A DNA stretch of 32,289 bases from Chlorogloea sp. CCALA 695. GTDB lineage: Bacteria; Cyanobacteriota; Cyanobacteriia; Cyanobacteriales; Chroococcidiopsidaceae. Both the position numbers and the translations under genes were made by a program. Of the stretch, positions 9,631-15,542 are shown piece after piece. Location: NCBI RefSeq assembly GCF_003003885.1, contig NZ_PVWN01000049.1, positions 1-32,289 of the forward strand, written 5' to 3'. Below the pieces are notes generated by a model, which saw nothing but the letters and a program-made list of their open reading frames with translations, was not told where the DNA came from and did no database searches. Each line of letters starts with the position of its first letter. Within the stretch, counting starts at the first letter, position 1.

Positions 9631-9934
9631 TTATGCTGCTTTTCTGCCCCGCGTTTTGGGTTGATTGTGCGGTAGTGATGCTGGGTATTTTTCTACAGCG
9701 ATCGCGTGTTGTTCTGGCTGGTTGCGATTTTGGATAAATGAACTTAATAAGAGCGCGTTGTAGAGGATGCATCTTGGATTTTGTCGAACCCACTCAATGT
9801 TTTCCCTCAAGTCACCATTGAGACGCATTTTTTTTAGTGTTTCATGACTCAATCCTGTAATACGTTCAGCTTCCCTTTTGCCAACAAAAAAGTAACCATG
9901 AATGATTAATACCAGTAAGTACGTCTGTACTCAT
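9631..9934 (-). pseudogene. Excisionase-like small DNA-binding protein, frameshifted
   Basis: The body reads FFVGKREAERITGLSHETL, then KKMRLNGDLRENIEWVRQNP, RCILYNALLLSSFIQNR and a tail ending KTRGRKAA. The first part (EAERITGLSHETLKKMRLNG) looks like a helix-turn-helix or MerR/excisionase type DNA-binding helix pair, and I recall similar small proteins beside integrases in cyanobacteria. The only in-frame ATG (9852) would remove that domain. A better start is the ATG at 9934, with AAGG upstream, encoding MSTDVLTGINHSW. That start connects to the body only if one T is removed from the six-T run near 9885-9890. Either the gene is frameshifted, or the run slips during expression, or there is a sequencing error. 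Confidence 0.5.
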
Positions 9935-9964
9935 GATTACCTTGCCAATACAAAAGTAGCAACA

Positions 9965-10093
9965 TTAACCACTACAGAATTATTACAGCGTGGGAATGTT
10001 ACTTTTGTTAGCCACTACTGGTTTTTGTTAACCACTACAACATGAATTGAAGTAATTTTTACTACTCGTACAGTTTTTGTTAACCACTACAAC
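9965..10093. repeat. Cluster of four TTAACCACTAC direct repeats
   Basis: The core TTAACCACTAC lies at 9965-9975, 10028-10038 and 10080-10090, with a one-base variant (TTAGCCACTAC) at 10008-10018. The last three copies are all preceded by TTTTG, and two share an exact 21-base match (10021-10041 and 10073-10093) at a period of 52. An imperfect inverted pair built on CAAAAGT/ACTTTTG (9951-9957 and 10001-10007) surrounds the first copy. The cluster lies between the excisionase-like gene and the winged-helix gene, and so may be the binding site of either product. One copy contains the stop codon of the winged-helix gene. Confidence 0.7.
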
Positions 10094-10609
10094 CGCTTTG
10101 CGCCCCAATTGAGTGAGTTTTACATAAGTTTTTCTAGCTCCTTGTTTACTCATTGATAATTTATTTATATCAATAGCAGAGATAATTATTACAAGTCCTC
10201 TTGCTTCTAATTTTTTAAGTGACTTGCTCCATGAGGATCTTTGTGAGTCAGTTGTTTCAGAAGTTCCAAACCATTTTGATGGACTCCATTGGACAAGTTT
10301 GTCTTCTTGTTCCTCCTGAGCTATCCGAAGAAGGATGTCAGTTTGTAGTTTGCCCATTCTGGCAGTTGATTTATAACGCTTTTCTTCCGTACTAACTTCA
10401 TCTGAAGAAGTTTGAGGAGGGCTGTGATTAGGTTCGTGTTGTTTTACTAATTGTTGAAATATCGGATTGTTTGCAAAATCAGCTTGAAGTTGTTTTGCTC
10501 CTGCTAAGGAAGGTTTGAGTTGATCAGCGATTTCTTTTTGAAGTAACTCGAAATTAGGCAGACGTAGATGAACTTTGAAGTAGTTGCTCTGGGATTCAGA
10601 TTGATTCAT
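10028..10609 (-). CDS. Winged-helix DNA-binding protein of the integrative element
   Basis: This is probably a regulator of the element; the exact family is uncertain. The 193 residues have a helical N-terminal part (about 15-58), a polar linker (60-80) and a winged-helix domain from about 85 to 172. That domain reads MGKLQTDILLRIAQEE, then RSSWSKSLKKLEARGLVIII as the recognition helix and start of the wing, and RKTYVKLTQLGRKA closing it, as in MarR/PadR-type folds. The last 21 residues (VVVVNKNC onward) are encoded by the repeat cluster and look like a recent addition by repeat duplication. The ATG at 10609 gives the full N-terminus. It lies downstream of the integrase gene in the same direction. 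Confidence 0.6.
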   Translation of the reverse strand: MNQSESQSNYFKVHLRLPNFELLQKEIADQLKPSLAGAKQLQADFANNPIFQQLVKQHEPNHSPPQTSSDEVSTEEKRYKSTARMGKLQTDILLRIAQEEQEDKLVQWSPSKWFGTSETTDSQRSSWSKSLKKLEARGLVIIISAIDINKLSMSKQGARKTYVKLTQLGRKAVVVVNKNCTSSKNYFNSCCSG

Positions 10610-10632
10610 GATAGTTATTAAGAATTTTGAAT

Positions 10633-10654
10633 GCTCCCAGTCCCCTCTGGGAGC
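10633..10654 (+). terminator. Hairpin GCTCCCAG/CTGGGAGC with T-rich flank on plus
   Basis: A perfect 8-bp stem with a 6-base loop lies between the integrase and the winged-helix gene. The T-rich flank (TTTGTT) is on the plus side, whereas both genes are on minus. It would therefore stop plus-strand (antisense) transcription heading into the integrase gene, or act as a processing site between the two messages. Confidence 0.45.
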
Positions 10655-10689
10655 TTTGTTATGGGGAATCTCTAAAAGTATTTCGATAT

Positions 10690-11859
10690 CTAAAACTCAG
10701 GAACAAATAAATCTCTACGGTTTCCTGCGTAGTGCTTGTAAATCATACCTGGGCTATTACCTGAAATTCTTGCAACGTCTTGGACAGTCATACCGTTTTC
10801 TAAAGCCAAGGTAATAAATGTGTGCCTAGTTTGGTATGGTTTACGATATCTAATTAGTGGCAAGCTTTCTAAAACGTTCTTCCACGCTCGGTTGCGAAAG
10901 TTATGGAAGTCGATAAGCTTACCTTCAGGACTAGGAAAAACTAAGGAGTTTGGTTGGTAATTGTCAGGTTTGGTAGCTTCTAATAGGTTCTGAAGCTTGG
11001 TATTACAGGGGAATGTGCGCGATTCTTGAGTCTTTAACCCTTTTCTAGAAATCAGCCCATCTTCAGAAATAATTGCTGATTGCTCAAAGTTAATTCGCCG
11101 CAAATCTTTGGTAATGTGCTTCCACTCTAAAGCGATCGCTTCACTAGGTCTACAGCCAGTGGCAAACAAGAAACCAACAAAAGGCGCGTAGCCGCGATAG
11201 TATCGGTTTGATTCAAAAGCTTGAATAATTGAATCTCGTTCCTCTGCGGTAAACGAATCAATTTCCTTAACGTCATTGTTGGATTGATTCTTCGGTAGTC
11301 TGACTTCTAACGCCATGCCTGTAAATGGGTTTTTAGAAACAAAACCAGATTTAACAGCCCACTCGCAGCAGGCAGCCAACTGAGTTAAAAGACGCTTGGC
11401 AGCATCAGGAGATTTGTTAGCAATAATCCAATCTCTAATTATCACCGCGTCATCTAAAGATGTTGTAGGTAAATGTTTCTCAATACAGCGTTCTACCGTA
11501 GCAAACTCTTTAACTAAAGTATTGGGACTGATACTAGGGCGCTTAAATTCTGTATATCGCTGCCATAGAATATTTAGGCTTAACTCCGAGATTGGGGTAA
11601 AAATTGGGGTAACGGTACTTAATGCTGATTGAGGCTTGTACTTAGTCAGAGTCTCATCAAAGCGATCATAGGCGATATCAGACTCAATCAGTTTAGCTTT
11701 AGCTTCAGCTACCTTAAAAGTCGCCTTGTTTTCTGGCAATCCCAAGGAAAGATAATGTCGCTTACCAGCGTAGGAAAAGACTAGCTGCAACCTACCGTTA
11801 GAACTCTTGATTTGAACAGAACCTTTGCTAGACTTACGTTGGGTATTTTGAGAGTACAT
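10690..11859 (-). CDS. Tyrosine-recombinase integrase of a tRNA-Arg island
   Basis: This is a site-specific recombinase that inserts and excises the element. The 389 residues show an N-terminal arm-binding part, a SAM-like core-binding domain (about 92-180) and the catalytic domain (about 200-385). Visible catalytic residues are Arg237 (GCRPSEAIAL), a Lys at 273 or 276 (SRKGLKTQ), Arg345 with His346 in YQTRHTFIT, and the nucleophile Tyr377 in IYKHYAG. Two positions differ from the textbook set: the first His of HxxR is Tyr342, and the His/Trp before the nucleophile is Asn368 (SGNSP). I recall other cyanobacterial island integrases with the same variant, so it may still be active. The gene starts 166 bases from the tRNA-Arg 3' end. 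Confidence 0.92.
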   Translation of the reverse strand: MYSQNTQRKSSKGSVQIKSSNGRLQLVFSYAGKRHYLSLGLPENKATFKVAEAKAKLIESDIAYDRFDETLTKYKPQSALSTVTPIFTPISELSLNILWQRYTEFKRPSISPNTLVKEFATVERCIEKHLPTTSLDDAVIIRDWIIANKSPDAAKRLLTQLAACCEWAVKSGFVSKNPFTGMALEVRLPKNQSNNDVKEIDSFTAEERDSIIQAFESNRYYRGYAPFVGFLFATGCRPSEAIALEWKHITKDLRRINFEQSAIISEDGLISRKGLKTQESRTFPCNTKLQNLLEATKPDNYQPNSLVFPSPEGKLIDFHNFRNRAWKNVLESLPLIRYRKPYQTRHTFITLALENGMTVQDVARISGNSPGMIYKHYAGNRRDLFVPEF

Positions 11860-11898
11860 TGGGTAAGATTGGGGTAATATCTTATGCTCTACCCCAAT
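11591..11898. repeat. ATTGGGGTAA repeats in and before the integrase gene
   Basis: ATTGGGGTAA occurs at 11591-11600, 11603-11612 and 11858-11867, and TACCCCAAT lies inverted at 11890-11898. A related TTGGGTAA lies at 11849. The outer pair forms a perfect 9-bp inverted repeat around the bases just upstream of the integrase start. Such repeats could be integrase arm-type sites or an operator. Confidence 0.5.
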
Positions 11899-11973
11899 TA
11901 TTGCTCTAAAGTTACCTAAAAATACCTAATCTATTGATTATTTTTATACTTAAGTTTTTTACTGTACCAACTT

Positions 11974-12017
11974 AAAAGCCTTGAAGTAACGTAAATTCGT
12001 TGACTTTCAAGGCTTTT
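11974..12017 (-). terminator. Terminator of tRNA-Arg
   Basis: Perfect 12-base arms (AAAAGCCTTGAA and TTCAAGGCTTTT) are separated by 20 bases and begin 8 bases after the tRNA 3' end. On minus the stem ends in TTTT, fitting a Rho-independent terminator. Confidence 0.65.
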
Positions 12018-12024
12018 GTTAAAA

Positions 12025-12097
12025 CGAGTATGGAGGGATTTGAACCCCCGACCCTCAGAACCGGAATCTGATGCTCTATCCACTGAGCTACATACCC
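12025..12097 (-). tRNA. tRNA-Arg (anticodon CCG)
   Basis: The minus strand folds into a full cloverleaf of 73 bases. The acceptor GGGTATG pairs with CATACTC (one G-U), the D-arm is GCTC/GAGC, the anticodon stem TCAGA/TCTGA encloses the loop TTCCGGT, and the T-arm is GGGGG-TTCAAAT-CCCTC. The anticodon CCG reads CGG. The discriminator base is G and no CCA is encoded. The integrase gene lies immediately downstream, so the 3' end of this gene is the likely integration site. Confidence 0.97.
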
Positions 12098-12170
12098 ACA
12101 TATTTTGTAACTATAGCATCGATCGCAAGTTTAAGTAAAACCGATAGGCATTAACTAACCAATGCTAAAA

Positions 12171-12596
12171 TTATTCTTGAATTTGCTCAAGCATTCGCTG
12201 CTCTAATAACTCAACTAACGCATCAAACTCGGCGGCAATTTCTTGATAGCAAATTGGTGGCGGCGGTTCGCTCTGAAATTGAATTAGCTTGATTTGACTA
12301 TTGCCAATGCCAATAATTACCACTTCTTTATCGGCTTGATGCCCATCAATTACACCTAAAATTTCTTGGATGTGGTCGTTGACATTTTGATTGAGTTTTT
12401 CTAAATCCGCTTTTGGGCAAGCAATAAAATGTGGTGTTGGTTTAATATCAATGCCCAAGGTATCTTGACTATCGCCTTTTATTAGCGAAAATCCCCACGA
12501 TAAAGCCGCCAATTCTCGCTGATTTGCTTTGACAAACTTATTTAATTGGTGTCGCCAGTTATTTTCTTTGCCGTCAAGCTTGAGGTTGCCAAACAT
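12171..12596 (-). CDS. Conserved cyanobacterial protein, possibly CcmS carboxysome chaperone
   Basis: This is a 141-residue soluble protein with no signal peptide. It has a conserved-looking N-terminus MFGNLKLDG, an NQRELAALSWGF stretch, a GIDIKPTPHFIACPK segment, an EVVIIGIGNSQIKLIQF beta-strand pair and a Pro-rich PPPPICYQ, then a helical, acidic end. I recall this pattern from a cyanobacteria-wide family that has been annotated as the beta-carboxysome assembly chaperone CcmS, which acts on shell protein CcmK. The assignment is from memory of the family and not from a motif that proves function. No other carboxysome gene is in the window. It lies next to tRNA-Arg on the same strand. Confidence 0.55.
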   Translation of the reverse strand: MFGNLKLDGKENNWRHQLNKFVKANQRELAALSWGFSLIKGDSQDTLGIDIKPTPHFIACPKADLEKLNQNVNDHIQEILGVIDGHQADKEVVIIGIGNSQIKLIQFQSEPPPPICYQEIAAEFDALVELLEQRMLEQIQE

Positions 12597-12655
12597 TATC
12601 TATTATTCCGTTGCTACTAATATCCATTTAAGCTGTACCCGCCCTCACCTAATTT

Positions 12656-12689
12656 AAAACTCCCCGTTTTTTTAGCAACGAGGAGTTTT
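12656..12689 (-). terminator. Terminator of the DUF1517 gene
   Basis: AAAACTCC and GGAGTTTT, extended inward by CGTT/AACG, form a strong stem starting 17 bases after the DUF1517 stop. The minus-strand transcript ends the stem with TTTT followed by AAATT. Confidence 0.65.
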
Positions 12690-12705
12690 AACCTAGAGGT
12701 TTAAA

Positions 12706-13701
12706 TTATACAAGTTTGAGGTCAGAATACTCAGCTAACAAGTCATCTGCTGTTAGAGTATCACCTTCAGCTTGAGGTGTCCAAAGCACTTCAATCGCTA
12801 GTAAGCGATCGCTAGACAAGCCGCCCAAAACTCGCAGTGCTTGGCGCAAATCTTCAGCGCTGTTAATTTGTGGCATTTCTAAATTGCCCAAAGTTGCCGC
12901 CAAGAGGGTAACAACAATATATTCTCCAGGCCCTTCACTAATTAAACGAGTTGGATTGTCTAAAGCTCCCCCAACTTCCACTCCTGGCAAAATGTTAGGA
13001 GTTGCGCCTTTTAGCTGGTTGTTGAAATTAGAAAGGGTTTCTTCGGTAAACTTGCTCCGTTCCGCTAACGACAAGCGATTAAACTGCGACTCTGCCGCAC
13101 CTAATAGCGCTTTTTGGCTATTTCCTGCCGCGTAAGACCAGTATTCGGGGTGGCGCAATAGAGCTAGAGAGGTTTCTTGCAATACTTCGGCGCGTCCTTC
13201 AGGGGAGTTTGTATCAGCCGTTTCGGCGATGTGGTTAAGTTCCGCTTGCAACTGTCGAGCGTTAGCCAGCATACCTACTTGCAAGCGATTAATTGAAACG
13301 CTGGGATTGCTACCATACTGAGCTTCGTCTTCGCCACCATTAGCACGCCTGAAGCTCTGCATCAAGAAATTAGCGATCGCCCCGACAACTAAAATTGTAA
13401 ACAAACCGCCAAAACCGCCACCAATCCCTAAGAAGGGAAAGACAAAGGGAAAGCCAAAGCCACCGCCAAAGCCACCGCCGGGGTAGCCATAGCCATATCC
13501 ACCACCGGGAGGAGCGTAAGTACGGCTAGGAGAGGAGTAACTACGGCTAGGCGCTCTAAAAGAGCCACCACCAATCCGCCCCCCGCTACCACGAGCCGCT
13601 AAGGCTCCGTCAGCGTGTCCTAACGCCAAAGTAACGATTAGACCGAGTACAAATAAAGGTTTTAAAAGTGGTTTGATTACCGAAAGCAGTTTGTTACGCA
13701 T
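12706..13701 (-). CDS. DUF1517 domain-containing membrane protein
   Basis: The function is unknown; the family occurs in cyanobacteria and plastids. I prefer the ATG at 13701 (MRNKLLSVIK, 331 residues) to the one at 13740, because TAGGAAA lies a proper distance before it and a signal peptide then starts directly. Residues 1-37 form that peptide (FVLGLIVTLALG...ALAA). Residues 38-98 are a Gly/Ser/Tyr/Phe-rich, low-complexity stretch (YGYGYPGGGFGGG). A membrane segment follows at about 98-116 (GGLFTILVVGAIANFLMQ). The rest (125-331) is the DUF1517 domain, with LQVGMLANARQLQAEL and EYIVVTLLAATL. The domain is probably anchored to the membrane behind a flexible Gly-rich tether. It has its own terminator. 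Confidence 0.85.
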   Translation of the reverse strand: MRNKLLSVIKPLLKPLFVLGLIVTLALGHADGALAARGSGGRIGGGSFRAPSRSYSSPSRTYAPPGGGYGYGYPGGGFGGGFGFPFVFPFLGIGGGFGGLFTILVVGAIANFLMQSFRRANGGEDEAQYGSNPSVSINRLQVGMLANARQLQAELNHIAETADTNSPEGRAEVLQETSLALLRHPEYWSYAAGNSQKALLGAAESQFNRLSLAERSKFTEETLSNFNNQLKGATPNILPGVEVGGALDNPTRLISEGPGEYIVVTLLAATLGNLEMPQINSAEDLRQALRVLGGLSSDRLLAIEVLWTPQAEGDTLTADDLLAEYSDLKLV

Positions 13702-13915
13702 AACAGATTTCCTAAAAAACAGTTGGTTGGTAGTGGACATCTAGCTTTGGCTGCCGATTTTTAGAGAATCTTTGCCAATCCACACCAGAACAGCAGAAAC
13801 TCTTTGATGGAGTTTTTACCTTCAATTCAAGGCTACCTTTCTAATTTATCGTTTCTCATCCTTCTAGGGGATCGATCTTATTGAGAGATTTCCTATGGAG
13901 ATAACCGAACAACTT

Positions 13916-14128
13916 TTACCCACCACCGACTATTGTGACAACTTCTAAGCGATCGCCTGCTTGAATTAAGGTATCTGTCCAAAACTGACGATGGAGGATT
14001 TCGCCGTTGTACTCTACCGCTACCAGGCGCGGGTTAAATCCTAGTTGGGCTAACACTTCCGGTAAGCTCGAACTTTCATTGCAGGTAAAAGTTTCGCCAT
14101 TTACTTGCAGTGCGATCGCCTTAGGCAT
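13916..14128 (-). CDS. thiS: Sulfur carrier protein ThiS
   Basis: This ubiquitin-like carrier delivers sulfur, as a C-terminal thiocarboxylate, for the thiazole half of thiamin. The 70 residues end in the diagnostic Gly-Gly tail (VVTIVGGG), and the ubiquitin-like beta-grasp is visible (IALQVNGETFTC, LVAVEYNGEIL, GDRLEVV). Its ATG lies inside the last codons of thiE (an 8-base overlap around CATGCCTAAG), so the two genes form an operon with coupled translation. Confidence 0.95.
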   Translation of the reverse strand: MPKAIALQVNGETFTCNESSSLPEVLAQLGFNPRLVAVEYNGEILHRQFWTDTLIQAGDRLEVVTIVGGG

Positions 14129-15212
14129 GATTATCTGAGTAGTCTGGGGCTAAACTTCGCATTGACGGACGGCGATTTAATTGCGCTAAAAAATACTGCA
14201 CTATTAACGTTGGTTGCTGGGCTTGAACTAAGCTCCGTACCACCGCCACTCGCTCGGCTCCGGCTCCAATTACATCATTAATATTGTTTACATTTACTCC
14301 CCCGATCGCAAACCAGGGAACTGTTGCATACTGAGCGGCGTAGCGCACGTAATCTAACCCGGAGGCGGCTTTACCTGGTTTTGTGGGGGTTTCGTAGACG
14401 GGCCCCACACCGATATAATCAGCCCCTTGTTCGATGGCTTGTTGCATTTCTTCGGGATTAGTTGTGGAGCTACCAATAATTTTTTGCGCTCCTAGCAATT
14501 CTCTAGCTACGCTAATCGGCGCGTCTTGCTGCCCTAGATGTACGCCATCGGCGTTTACTGCCATGGCGATATCTAGGCGATCATTGACTATAAATAACGC
14601 CCCGTATTGATGGCAAAGGTGGCAGAGTTTTTCGGCGGTGGCGTGGCGCGCGCGATCATCGGTGGTTTTGTCGCGGTACTGTACTAGAGTTAATCCACCT
14701 TGCAAAGCCGATTCGACAATATTAAATAGGCGATCGCTCGGTGACGTAACTAGATATAACTTCGATTCTGCAAGTATTTGTTGCCGCCCGTAGCCTAGCA
14801 ACTGGCTCTCAAGGGTATAAACCCGATAGCGCATTTGCTTAAATGCACCGCCCATTGTTGGATGATAAAGCTTGCCGTATTCTTCTAACACCCTTAAAGC
14901 TTCTTGGGCGCGCGAAAAATTTACTTGCAATAATTGCTCAATACTATCCCGTTGTTGCTCTTGGGGGTGGGTTAATTCTGTCCCCGGATCTCCTGGTGTA
15001 TCTCGTGCTGCTCGTAGTTCGGGAGTATGCCAACTAGCTAATTCTTGACGTAATTGCTTGCATTCATCAGTCAATTGGGCGCTATTGATCCCAAAGCGAC
15101 ACCATTCTTCAATAATTCTCAACCCTTCACGGGCGCGATCTAAATTGGCATCCAAGATGCGACAAACCTTTGCCTGCACTTGTACTCCCTGGTTATGTCT
15201 GTTGACCATCAA
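14121..15212 (-). CDS. thiE: Thiamin-phosphate synthase, long cyanobacterial form
   Basis: This enzyme joins the pyrimidine diphosphate and thiazole phosphate to give thiamin phosphate. The C-terminal part (about 150-350) is a standard ThiE TIM barrel, with QYRDKTTDDRAR for pyrophosphate binding, NDRLDIAMAVNADGVHLGQ, IGSSTTN, ADYIGVGPVYETPTKPG and FAIGGVN. Before it lies an N-terminal domain of about 145 residues (ILDANLDRAREGLRIIEEW, LQVNFSRAQEALRVLEEYG). Standard ThiE is about 210 residues. This extension is known in cyanobacterial ThiE proteins, but I know of no established role for it. No thi-box (CTGAGA) riboswitch is apparent upstream. The gene overlaps thiS downstream. Confidence 0.93.
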   Translation of the reverse strand: MMVNRHNQGVQVQAKVCRILDANLDRAREGLRIIEEWCRFGINSAQLTDECKQLRQELASWHTPELRAARDTPGDPGTELTHPQEQQRDSIEQLLQVNFSRAQEALRVLEEYGKLYHPTMGGAFKQMRYRVYTLESQLLGYGRQQILAESKLYLVTSPSDRLFNIVESALQGGLTLVQYRDKTTDDRARHATAEKLCHLCHQYGALFIVNDRLDIAMAVNADGVHLGQQDAPISVARELLGAQKIIGSSTTNPEEMQQAIEQGADYIGVGPVYETPTKPGKAASGLDYVRYAAQYATVPWFAIGGVNVNNINDVIGAGAERVAVVRSLVQAQQPTLIVQYFLAQLNRRPSMRSLAPDYSDNHA

Positions 15213-15542
15213 AACAAAAGCATTAGTTTTTTTATCTTACCAGTCAATGTTACTGTTTCTAAGATGTAACAGACCCTTGACAAATATTGATGGAGCTTTT
15301 TCCTACAGAAACTATATAAAAACCCTCCGCTAAAGAGTAGAAATAAATACTTTTTTAGCCCTTGATCTTATTTAACATCGGCGGTATAACCAAAACAAAT
15401 ATAAAATAATTCGTCAGCTATTTAAAAGCTAGTAAATAGCCTAAAACAATCTACTTTCCATTGGCCCCGAACCAACAGCTTTAGATTGTTGTCTTTAAAC
15501 AATGCCACAATTGTAAATTTAAAGATTGATTAAAGGAGTAAT
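15213..15542. other. Divergent intergenic region, thiE and beta-helix protein
   Basis: These 330 AT-rich bases hold the promoters of both divergent genes. A strong ribosome-binding site (AAAGGAG) lies 5 bases before the GTG at 15543. I found no TPP riboswitch, no small ORF and no RNA gene. Confidence 0.5.

Larger units (their letters stand above)
8178..12025. mobile_element. Decaying integrative element next to tRNA-Arg
   Basis: An integrase, a winged-helix protein, an excisionase-like gene, a small ORF and a helicase all lie on minus. They stretch away from the 3' end of tRNA-Arg, which is the usual layout of a tRNA-integrated island. Decay shows in the broken helicase, the frameshifted excisionase-like gene and the transposase remnant. 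The left boundary is inferred from where core genes resume. I found no second copy of the tRNA 3' end on the left, so that att site is either lost or diverged. Confidence 0.55.

Noticed and set aside
9581-9793. Alternative 70-codon minus frame in the excisionase-like gene
   Set aside because: It is the shifted frame of the better-supported body and shows no family pattern.
9965-10093. CRISPR array
   Set aside because: Repeat spacing is irregular (43, 20, 52), the repeats are short, and spacers are not uniform.
10608-10814. Plus-strand frame of 68 codons opposite the integrase end
   Set aside because: It is antisense to the conserved integrase C-terminus and crosses the 10633 hairpin; no start signal.
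15213-15300. TPP riboswitch before thiE
   Set aside because: No CTGAGA thi-box or matching core on the minus strand.
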